Origin: an uncultured Flavobacteriales bacterium
Lineage (GTDB): Bacteria; Bacteroidota; Bacteroidia; Flavobacteriales; Crocinitomicaceae
NCBI GenBank assembly: GCA_946886545.1
Contig: CAMPIU010000183.1
Location: 1 to 6,305 of the forward strand
Length of the DNA stretch: 6,305 bases
Reading direction: 5' to 3'
Position numbers and translations under genes: made by a program. The notes beneath the pieces were generated by a model. It saw only the letters and a list, made by a program, of their open reading frames with translations. It searched no databases and was not told where the DNA came from. Position 1 is the first letter of the stretch. Each line of letters begins with the position of its first letter. Of the stretch, positions 1 through 5,520 are shown piece by piece.

Positions 1-147
1 ACCATAGAGTGTACTATTGACAGGTTTTGATGTAATGGCACAGCTTCCGGTGGAACAGCCGACAAAATAATAATAGGCATATCCTCCGGCAGCACCGATA
101 ATTCCACCGATAATTGCTAAGCGATACTTTTTTATGAATGGTTTCAT
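1..147 (-). CDS. DUF6132 family small membrane protein (partial, C-terminus cut by window edge)
   Basis: The reading frame starts at an ATG and stays open for 49 codons to the window edge, so the C-terminus is missing. The visible part has a basic N-terminus (MKPFIKKYR), a Gly/Ala/Tyr-rich hydrophobic segment at about residues 10-29 (with GGIIGAAGGYAYYY), and then a conserved-looking Cys motif, GCSTGSC (Cys31 and Cys36), followed by AITSKPVNSTLYG. This order matches what I remember of DUF6132: a short protein with a glycine-zipper-like helix, a CxxxxC pair and a 'SNPxxSTLYG' segment leading into a second helix. Its start overlaps the stop of the DUF2892 gene by ATGA, so the two are almost certainly co-transcribed and translationally coupled. 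The function of the family is unknown. The Cys pair beside a YgaP-like partner hints at sulfur or redox chemistry at the inner membrane, which is inference. Confidence 0.85.
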   Translation of the reverse strand, partial: MKPFIKKYRLAIIGGIIGAAGGYAYYYFVGCSTGSCAITSKPVNSTLYG

Positions 148-344
148 TTCTTTTTGGTAGATATTCCCAGTAAAGCATACAGCGGACAAAAACCGATCAA
201 ACTGGTCAGCGTGAAGACAATTGCGACAACAAGGGCAATTATAGCAAGTGTTCCGGAAAGGACTCCCGAAAAATAAAGTATTACAATCGCGATGGAAAGT
301 AAAATCCGGACAATCCGGTCTGTCATGTGCATATTTATTTTCAT
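144..344 (-). CDS. DUF2892 (YgaP-like transmembrane) small inner-membrane protein
   Basis: This 66-residue protein consists almost entirely of two membrane helices, at about residues 10-28 and 33-51, followed by a short loop with FCPLY (Cys53) and a basic tail, STKKK. An N-terminal '(M)TDRIVRILL', a two-helix hairpin with SGTLAI between the helices, and a C-terminal FCPLY..LGI are the hallmarks of DUF2892, the membrane segment that in E. coli YgaP is fused to a rhodanese domain. Here it stands alone without a rhodanese. I chose the first ATG because family members usually carry a few residues before the T/ADR motif; Met5 and Met7 are alternatives. Its stop overlaps the next start by four bases (ATGA). 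A CRP-type operator lies about 48 bp upstream, so it is probably the first gene of a two-gene unit controlled by the adjacent Crp/Fnr protein. Confidence 0.88.
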   Translation of the reverse strand: MKINMHMTDRIVRILLSIAIVILYFSGVLSGTLAIIALVVAIVFTLTSLIGFCPLYALLGISTKKK

Positions 345-361
345 GGTCTCATGTATTTCTG

Positions 362-369
362 CAAAGTTG
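362..369 (-). promoter_or_regulatory. Possible Bacteroidota -7 element of the DUF2892-DUF6132 promoter
   Basis: On the minus strand this reads CAACTTTG, seven of eight matches to the Bacteroidota -7 consensus TAnnTTTG (the first T is replaced by C). It would place the transcription start near 358, about 14 bases before the DUF2892 start codon, and the centre of the CRP-type palindrome near -40. That is the position of a class II activator, which could explain why no clear -33 element is visible. The assignment rests on position and a short motif only. Confidence 0.35.
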
Positions 370-391
370 GGACAATGAAAGTTCTTATACA

Positions 392-405
392 GTGACCAAA
401 GTCAC
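392..405. promoter_or_regulatory. CRP-type operator (perfect palindrome with 4-base centre)
   Basis: The sequence GTGACCAAAGTCAC is a perfect inverted repeat, GTGAC-N4-GTCAC. On the minus strand the extended site reads TTGTGACTTTGGTCACTG, which fits the CRP consensus TGTGA-N6-TCACA at nine of ten positions. It overlaps the stop codon of the Crp/Fnr gene and lies just upstream of the DUF2892-DUF6132 pair. The neighbouring regulator has the R-E-x-x-x-R recognition helix that reads this half-site in E. coli CRP. Direct regulation is therefore likely but not demonstrated. Confidence 0.72.
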
Positions 406-1031
406 AAATTGCTTAATAATTTGATTTGATTGCGGTAAAGAAGCACTTTCTTCTCGTTTTCGAGACGTTTCAATAAGCGCGAAATAACCTCACGTGAGCT
501 TGCCAAATCAATTGCAATTTGCTCATGAGAAACGTGGATAAGCGCGGAATGAGTGGTTTTAGACTTTTCTTTCAGGTAAGATATGAGACGCTCATCCAGG
601 CGCTGGAAAGCAATCTGGTCGATCATGGACAAGAGTTCATTAAACCGGGAACGAATAGTCTTCATAATAAAACTTTTCCAGGAAGGATATTTCATCATCC
701 ATTCATCCATTGCTTCTATCGGAATAGTAAGGACAAGGGAGTCTTCGTCTGCCACTGCCCGGATTTCACTCGAATGCTGTTCCATACAACAAGTAAAAGT
801 AAGCGCGCAACTTTCATTCGGATGAATGTAATACAAAAACAATTCATGACCTTCGTCATCTATTCGCGAAACTTTTAATGTACCGGAAAGCACAATGGGA
901 ATTACACGCACAACTTGTCCCACATCTAAAAGAAGCTCTCCTTCCTTTAATTTGACTTCCTTCGCATTCTTTCGGATTGCTTCGATTAACTTTGCATCAA
1001 AGAGTGTGTTAAATACATCAAATGAATTCAT
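402..1031 (-). CDS. Crp/Fnr family transcriptional regulator
   Basis: This 209-residue protein has the full CRP/FNR layout. A cyclic-nucleotide-binding-like beta-roll at about residues 20-105 includes 'LSGTLKVSRIDDEGHELFL'. It is followed by a long dimerisation helix at about 113-140 and a winged-helix DNA-binding domain at about 145-209. The helix-turn-helix at about 168-192 contains SSREVISRLLKRLE. Its Arg180, Glu181 and Arg185 coincide in spacing with the three CRP residues that contact TGTGA. The cNMP pocket signature of true CRP (the RSAEV-type loop) is not evident, and no N-terminal FNR four-cysteine cluster is present. Instead there is a distinctive ESCALTFTCCM segment with Cys75, Cys81 and Cys82 in the sensor domain. 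Related Bacteroidota regulators carry this segment; thiol or redox sensing is my inference. The gene follows the FAD oxidoreductase after 14 bp, and its stop codon lies inside a CRP-type operator. Confidence 0.93.
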   Translation of the reverse strand: MNSFDVFNTLFDAKLIEAIRKNAKEVKLKEGELLLDVGQVVRVIPIVLSGTLKVSRIDDEGHELFLYYIHPNESCALTFTCCMEQHSSEIRAVADEDSLVLTIPIEAMDEWMMKYPSWKSFIMKTIRSRFNELLSMIDQIAFQRLDERLISYLKEKSKTTHSALIHVSHEQIAIDLASSREVISRLLKRLENEKKVLLYRNQIKLLSNL

Positions 1032-1045
1032 TGAACGGAATGTGT

Positions 1046-2776
1046 TTAAACTGCCAAATCACTGCTTAATCCTTCTTCCCTGCGTTTCACCTTCTTTTGT
1101 GCAGGAGTCGGATCTTTGATCCAGGAATTATCGTATTTAACAAGCAAGTCTGAATTTCTTAGCTCTTCTACTCCAATTTTACCATCCATGTATCTTGCAA
1201 GCAGTTTGAAGCGCTTTTTATCTTCTTGTTGCAAGACCAGCAAAGTGGTGTTGATGGATGATTTGATGGCAATCGGAATTCCTCCTCCCAGATCTGCCCA
1301 ATGTCCGCTCAGGAACAGGTTTTTTACCGGTGTAATGTAGGATGCGACTTTTCCCTGGTAATTTTCTTTCCCTGGTTTTTGTGCCATCATGGTTCCATTC
1401 TTGTTTCCCGTATAGCGGAAATGCGTGATCGGTGTAGCAACATCACAGTATAAAATGTGTTTGCGTAGATTCGGGATTAACTTCTCTTCTACCCGGTCGA
1501 TCAATATATTCGCATATTCGTCTTTAATCCGGTTGTATTCTTCTCCGCGAACGTAATCTCCGTTTTCATCGATCTCGCAACCCCAGAAATTGTTATTTTC
1601 CATCCATGCCGGGATAAACAGGGTGATTGTTCCGTGTTCTGGCAATGACAGTGATTTATCCCGAACGGTTGAAGCCAATATGTGGATTCCACTTAGGTGT
1701 GGATCTCCCTGGCCCAGGTCATGGCGGGAAACTGAAGTATCTGCTAAAAAAATGATTTCTTCGCCTAATCCCAATTCTTCTGACGGACAATCGATCCCAA
1801 GAGCGATCGTAATGGCAGAAGCATACAAGGGAGCTCCTTTCAAACGATCCTTCATTTTATCAGGAACGGATTTCTGGGGAAGCATTTTCTCGAATAAGGT
1901 TTCCGCATCACAAGCTGCAACAACATATTTGCTCAAGATCGTATGTTCTGTTCCTCGATGGTCGAATAGTACTCCTTTTGCCACATTGTTTTCCACCAAG
2001 ACCTTCTTTACTTTGGATTTAAAGAATACTTCTCCGCCCATTTGTTCTGTGGTATGCATGAGCCATTCAGGAAAACTTTGACTTCCTCCGTCCGGTGGCA
2101 ACTGAAAATCCTTAATATAAGCCCAGGAGATCGGAATCAGACAGGAAAGCACATCCGGTTCGGAACAGAACACACGGTGCAGCTTTTCATCGGTAAAGTA
2201 GCGGTTTAGTCCTTTTTTTAGTTTCTCTTCACCTGTAAAGCGCACATGTGGAATGAACGGCAAGGCAAAGCCCAGCATTTTCAAACCATGGATCGGATAT
2301 TCATACCACTTCATGGAGTTCATGGTGCGGCTTAAATTTGCATAGCGGTCAAATGATTTTCCGATGCGTTTTGCATCTCTGAAAAAACGGATAATTCCTT
2401 TCTTCTCATGCGGAAATTCTTTGATCCATTGTTCTTTGAGCTCATCCGGATTATTGGTAACCATATAGTCAAAATCATCACTCACAAAGCGACGAATGTT
2501 TTTTTGATCTTTACATTTCGGGTAATCATCTCCAATGATCTTGAAGATTTTGGTAACCAGTCCGTTTGGCCCGCAATTGTTTAACCAGTGAATGGCAGAA
2601 TCGAAGCGGAAATCATGACGACGAAATCCGGCCAGATAACCACCCGGGCGATTATCCATTTCGATTACACAACAGGAGATTCCGGCTTTACTAAAAAGGG
2701 CTGCAGAGGTTAATCCACTAATTCCACCACCAATTATGACAACATCATAGTGTTGTTTAGGATTGATTCCTCTCAT
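1046..2776 (-). CDS. NAD(P)/FAD-dependent oxidoreductase, phytoene desaturase/RetSat-like (CrtI superfamily)
   Basis: This 576-residue flavoprotein begins with a Rossmann FAD-binding fold, DVVIIGGGISGLTSA, with GxGxxG at Gly16, Gly18 and Gly21. An acidic Glu39 at the end of the second strand would hold the ADP ribose, and a second motif (RPGGYLAGF) follows near 43-51. The C-terminal FAD motif, FLSGHWADLGGGIPIA at about 488-503, is typical of CrtI-type desaturases, carotenoid isomerases and animal retinol saturases. The substrate cannot be told from sequence: a polyene, carotenoid or other lipid is plausible, but no crtB, crtY or other carotenoid gene is in the window. About 60 residues after the core (from roughly 518, rich in Lys and Glu) extend beyond the usual ~490-510-residue CrtI length. 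The Crp/Fnr gene follows after 14 bp, which suggests co-transcription. The start ATG was chosen because the Rossmann fold begins ten residues later, as is normal in the family. Confidence 0.88.
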   Translation of the reverse strand: MRGINPKQHYDVVIIGGGISGLTSAALFSKAGISCCVIEMDNRPGGYLAGFRRHDFRFDSAIHWLNNCGPNGLVTKIFKIIGDDYPKCKDQKNIRRFVSDDFDYMVTNNPDELKEQWIKEFPHEKKGIIRFFRDAKRIGKSFDRYANLSRTMNSMKWYEYPIHGLKMLGFALPFIPHVRFTGEEKLKKGLNRYFTDEKLHRVFCSEPDVLSCLIPISWAYIKDFQLPPDGGSQSFPEWLMHTTEQMGGEVFFKSKVKKVLVENNVAKGVLFDHRGTEHTILSKYVVAACDAETLFEKMLPQKSVPDKMKDRLKGAPLYASAITIALGIDCPSEELGLGEEIIFLADTSVSRHDLGQGDPHLSGIHILASTVRDKSLSLPEHGTITLFIPAWMENNNFWGCEIDENGDYVRGEEYNRIKDEYANILIDRVEEKLIPNLRKHILYCDVATPITHFRYTGNKNGTMMAQKPGKENYQGKVASYITPVKNLFLSGHWADLGGGIPIAIKSSINTTLLVLQQEDKKRFKLLARYMDGKIGVEELRNSDLLVKYDNSWIKDPTPAQKKVKRREEGLSSDLAV

Positions 2777-2844
2777 CGCTTAAGTTAAGAGCTCGCAAGT
2801 TAACAAGAATTGAGCAAATAGCAGTTACGATTGAAGGCTTTAGT

Positions 2845-2894
2845 TTTTTAACGCAGAGATACGAAGAACACCAGGTAATTCTTTGCGGTAAAAA
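2845..2894. repeat. Imperfect inverted repeat (GCAGAG / CTTTGCG type) in the intergenic gap
   Basis: Two 15-base arms, TTTTTAACGCAGAGA and TCTTTGCGGTAAAAA, are reverse complements at 13 of 15 positions and are separated by 20 bases. The arms resemble the 'ACGCAGAG...CTTTGCGGT' sequences found in many intergenic spots of Bacteroidota genomes; that resemblance is from memory, not a search. The element starts 12 bases past the stop of the VOC gene, so as RNA it could form a hairpin that ends or protects the upstream transcript. It may simply be a dispersed repeat. The A/T ends of the arms could give a U run on either strand, but the stem is interrupted and the loop is long for a classic terminator. 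Confidence 0.55.
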
Positions 2895-2905
2895 GATAAG
2901 CGCCT

Positions 2906-3232
2906 TTATTTCTGATGCAAACACAAGCTATTTCCGTCGATATCTTTCAGCCAGGCAAATTTTCCCCAAGGAGTTTCGTGCATGTTTTCAACCCGGATAT
3001 CCTTTGCTTTCAGTTCTTCAATTTTCAAAGCTATATCATCTGTTTCAATAATAATTCCATGGAACTTCGCTAATGAGATTGTCACATTTGAACCAGGTAA
3101 TCCCAGCTGAATCCATGTTTCGCCATGTTCGGAAGGAGCTTCCATAATGAGTTCAAATCCCAGTTTCAAATAGAACTCCTTTGCTTTTTGCTGATCCGTA
3201 ACAGGAATCATGATGATTTCGAGAGATTTCAT
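2906..3232 (-). CDS. VOC family (glyoxalase/bleomycin-resistance fold) protein
   Basis: This 108-residue protein has the paired beta-alpha-beta-beta-beta plan of the vicinal oxygen chelate superfamily. The first module contains IPVTDQQKAKEFYLKLGFEL near residues 9-28, and the second contains GIIIETDDI..KIEELKAKDI, then TPWGKFAWLKDIDGNSLCLHQ near 87-107. It lacks the usual metal ligands: the first-strand His is replaced by Ile6, and the Glu usual in 'GNxxEL' is Cys104. It is also slightly short, because the link between the modules (after TISLA, near residue 55) is about ten residues briefer than in common relatives. A metal-independent binding protein or an enzyme with altered chemistry is therefore more likely than a glyoxalase I. 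It lies 26 bp after the candidate toxin gene and could share its transcript. A role as an immunity protein is possible but unsupported. Confidence 0.85.
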   Translation of the reverse strand: MKSLEIIMIPVTDQQKAKEFYLKLGFELIMEAPSEHGETWIQLGLPGSNVTISLAKFHGIIIETDDIALKIEELKAKDIRVENMHETPWGKFAWLKDIDGNSLCLHQK

Positions 3233-3258
3233 AAAGTCAATTTTAATGCCTTGTTAAA

Positions 3259-4266
3259 TTATTTTGTTTTATCGGAATAAGTCGAATGCCAAATATCCTT
3301 CATGTCTCTGCGTTTGGTTTTATCTGGTTCTTCAACGATATCTATCATACTATTGCGAGCTTCAGGATGACTATCTCCCGAATCTCCAAATAACCACTTG
3401 CCAAAATTTGATTTAGTTACCCTAACCCAAGGAAAATGACGCATCATATACTTAATCCCTCTGACTTCCTCCAAGCCTTGAGGGAAATAATGTCCGGATT
3501 CGTTCCCTACATACTTTGCCTTTCCATTTTCTATTTCCATCATGCCGGCTAGTATTACTGCATTTCCTCCTGACAAACCGGTATGCCCATCACCTATTAT
3601 TAATTCGATGTTTTGTGTTATTACAAACGAAACCTTTTTTTTGACTGGAAATAAAGGAAGATCATCACTATCAAGCATTGTATTGTTATCTAAACGATAA
3701 TCAATTATGTTTTTTTCCTGCAGGTGATCTGTTTTGAGCGAAATCATAGCTTTAGGACGTGACCTGCGTCCAATTAGGGATAAAGTTTTCCAGGATTCAT
3801 CAGAAATTACCCTCCAGTATGGATCTGTACCGACCACAAATATCTGGTCCTCTTCGTTAAAAGTTTCACCAACCCCTTGCTTTATAACTTCATAAACATT
3901 TGTTTTTGAATGATAATCCATTATAATTCCCATATCACCATCATTACTTCTTACATAATTGCCTATCAGTTTTGAACCTTTTGGACGCTCAATTTCAGGG
4001 TGGTATTGCTCAATTTCATTTGAAGGATCTTGTTCAGTTGGATCGATCTGTCGTTGTATTGTTCCCTGACTATTATTTACCATTTTTTGAATGGCTGATA
4101 ATTGATTCGCTTGAGGACTGACATTAGCGAGGGTTTGGAAATAACGCTGCCTACTTGCTTCTAAACGATTGTCAATCAGTCGGTTATTTATCTGTCGGTT
4201 CTGTTTGTTTTTTGAATAAGAAGAAATCTCTTCTTGTTTTTGGATTACTTTCTTAGTGGTTTGCAT
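3259..4266 (-). CDS. Candidate eCIS-associated/polymorphic toxin-like protein with SGHYxP C-terminal domain
   Basis: I do not recognise a named family across this 335-residue protein, but its architecture is telling. The first 90 residues are polar and Gln/Asn-rich with no signal peptide. Residues 31-73 hold IDNRLEASRQRYFQTLANVS, then PQANQL, then SAIQKMVNNSQGTIQRQ. This matches the 'DNRPEAxAQRKLQExANNSPQxxQLxAxQEMANNS' leader seen in many Bacteroidota proteins with a DUF4157 (eCIS core) domain and in cargo proteins near contractile injection systems. No HExxH protease motif of DUF4157 follows. The middle, about 98-215, is predicted mixed beta. The C-terminal part, about 218-300, has GDGHTGLSGGNAVILAG, then a beta hairpin and NESGHYFP, with His228 and His259 as possible key residues. 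Two counted 60-base blocks in the middle (3661-3720 and 3901-3960) are 27% G+C, below the neighbouring genes, which suggests acquisition. The start is an ATG 14 bases after GGAAGAA. Cargo or toxin status is inference. Confidence 0.7.
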   Translation of the reverse strand: MQTTKKVIQKQEEISSYSKNKQNRQINNRLIDNRLEASRQRYFQTLANVSPQANQLSAIQKMVNNSQGTIQRQIDPTEQDPSNEIEQYHPEIERPKGSKLIGNYVRSNDGDMGIIMDYHSKTNVYEVIKQGVGETFNEEDQIFVVGTDPYWRVISDESWKTLSLIGRRSRPKAMISLKTDHLQEKNIIDYRLDNNTMLDSDDLPLFPVKKKVSFVITQNIELIIGDGHTGLSGGNAVILAGMMEIENGKAKYVGNESGHYFPQGLEEVRGIKYMMRHFPWVRVTKSNFGKWLFGDSGDSHPEARNSMIDIVEEPDKTKRRDMKDIWHSTYSDKTK

Positions 4267-4425
4267 GAGAATAGTTTCTTCCGGATAGTTGATCTAAGTT
4301 ATTTATTTTTTTGAATAAAAAAAATCACCTCTTCACACATCAGGAATTCTGCCCGTGTTTCAAATAAACTATTGACCTGAATTATTTGTACTCTTTCTTC
4401 GGGTAAAAGTTCAAGTCTGTTTAGT

Positions 4426-5388
4426 TTAATCAGCTCGTTCAGAATTCTCCTTAATATGCTCCAATACCCGGTCATGAATCGCATGAATAATGTGATTACT
4501 CCACATTTTCCAGTAGAATTCGGGTTTGATCCGATGGTAATACCAGGTCGTGCCTTCCAGGCGCGTTTTCCCATTTGGAAGAGCGATCAGTTTGAATTGT
4601 CCTTTCTTTGAAACAAAATAATCGTGTAAATGAGGTGCGTCAATATCCCAAAAACTGATCTCTTTCATTGGTTCCGGCTGCTCCAAAACATCAAAAGCCA
4701 GTAATTTGGGTTTGTTCCAAACAGTGATAGGTTCTACAAAACTTCCGGTTGTGAAATTACAATAGCGAATTGCTCCTACACCTGTTCCCTTAATCCTGGC
4801 GTTGATCGGATAAGCAACTCCTGTTTGAAAAATGAATTCTGTCGGCTCTTTTAATTGTGGAAATTCAACGACATTTTCCCAAACAACTTCAGAACTTGCG
4901 TCGATATCTATGAAGGTAGTTACGGATGTTACTGACGGAGTGGAATCTTTTTCAACGAAACTGAAAACGGGGATCAGAAACAGAAATGCGATAATTGTCG
5001 GCGCACCTCCTTTCGGCTTTTTGGTAATAATCTCATGTCCGATTAACGATCCGAGCCACAGAACAATAAATGCCAACGGAAGCGCCATGATCAAACAGAT
5101 CAATCCTTCTATTGCAAAGCAGATCATTGCAATGAAGTAGAATAAAAGCGTAAGTGACGCGATACCGAATGCCTCTCCTCTTGTAATGGTTTTTCTTTTA
5201 CCATAAATAATAACCGGGCAAATCCCCATGAATAAGGGAGTTATTACGAAAAGGGCAAAACCGTAATCACCCACCCAATAGATACAAAGAAGTGTAAAGA
5301 GTATTGCGATTAATACCGTGAATCCGATTGCTATAGTCTTTCTTTTAAGGTCGTTTTCCGGAGTGATCCAAGCTGATAGTTTGCTCAT
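4426..5388 (-). CDS. Membrane-anchored SRPBCC (START-like/polyketide cyclase fold) protein
   Basis: This 320-residue protein has two parts. Residues 1-147 contain four or five hydrophobic segments, at about 18-38, 43-62, 75-117 (probably two helices) and 131-145. Basic or charged stretches (GKRKTITR, TKKPKGG) mark the loops. Residues 155-312 read as an SRPBCC domain: an opening strand TTFIDIDASSEVVWENVVEF, then GVGAIRYCNFTTGSFVEPIT, then GKTRLEGTTWYYHRIKPEFYW, and a long closing helix ending in RVLEHIKENSE. SRPBCC domains hold hydrophobic ligands in a deep pocket; the ligand here is unknown. A TTG two codons earlier also keeps the frame open, but I prefer the ATG because nothing supports the alternative. 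The closing helix looks like a natural C-terminus, so the gene appears intact. Neighbouring genes give no clear functional clue. Confidence 0.85.
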   Translation of the reverse strand: MSKLSAWITPENDLKRKTIAIGFTVLIAILFTLLCIYWVGDYGFALFVITPLFMGICPVIIYGKRKTITRGEAFGIASLTLLFYFIAMICFAIEGLICLIMALPLAFIVLWLGSLIGHEIITKKPKGGAPTIIAFLFLIPVFSFVEKDSTPSVTSVTTFIDIDASSEVVWENVVEFPQLKEPTEFIFQTGVAYPINARIKGTGVGAIRYCNFTTGSFVEPITVWNKPKLLAFDVLEQPEPMKEISFWDIDAPHLHDYFVSKKGQFKLIALPNGKTRLEGTTWYYHRIKPEFYWKMWSNHIIHAIHDRVLEHIKENSERAD

Positions 5389-5483
5389 GAACAAATTTTG
5401 GCTCCAATTTAACCATTATTCATCAAACAAACCTCGCGTGAAAACAGATCAATCCCTGTCCATTCCATTCGGATAGCTTCCTG

Positions 5484-5499
5484 AATCCGTTTCCGGATT
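5484..5499 (-). terminator. Short GAAA-loop hairpin downstream of the 161-residue secreted protein gene
   Basis: On the minus strand this reads AATCCG-GAAA-CGGATT, a perfect six-base-pair stem closed by a GNRA-type tetraloop, 22 bases past the stop codon of the upstream gene. Its position suits a 3' end or a transcript-stabilising hairpin. No U run follows, so it is not a canonical intrinsic terminator, and a six-base stem can arise by chance. Confidence 0.3.
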
Positions 5500-5520
5500 A
5501 ATCTATGAAAGAGTAAAGCA

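Noticed and set aside
519..1119. Several plus-strand open frames across the Crp/Fnr gene and the end of the oxidoreductase.
   Set aside because: They are antisense shadows of two confidently identified genes, and their products have no recognisable domain.
1590..2081. A 163-codon plus-strand open frame inside the oxidoreductase gene.
   Set aside because: It is fully antisense to a well-supported flavoprotein gene and its product is rich in Ser, Pro and Cys with no family features, as expected of a shadow.
3259..4266. A CRISPR, phage or insertion-sequence explanation for the unusual gene.
   Set aside because: No direct-repeat array, transposase, integrase or terminal inverted repeats were seen around it.
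4308..4330. An A/T-only hairpin (ATTTTTTT-GAAT-AAAAAAAAT) upstream of the candidate toxin gene.
   Set aside because: It has no G-C pairs, so the stem would be unstable, and such runs are expected in AT-rich intergenic DNA.
4299..4475. A minus-strand frame that overlaps the end of the SRPBCC gene and continues through most of the 159-bp gap (C-terminal tail LNRLELLPEERVQIIQ and onward) and could encode about 58 residues from an internal ATG.
   Set aside because: The tail looks protein-like, but an open stretch of about 46 codons beyond the SRPBCC stop is not rare by chance, no ribosome binding site is seen, and the start would lie inside the intact SRPBCC gene. I also considered a frameshifted SRPBCC tail, but that domain already ends with its expected closing helix.
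4832..5140. A plus-strand open frame of 102 codons inside the SRPBCC membrane protein gene.
   Set aside because: It is antisense to a gene with clear membrane helices and an SRPBCC domain, and has no features of its own.
5409..5520. A minus-strand frame continuing past the stop of the 161-residue secreted protein (including LIRKRIQEAIRMEW).
   Set aside because: It is open for only about 36 codons outside the known gene, has no plausible own start, and most of the frame lies out of phase within the secreted-protein gene.
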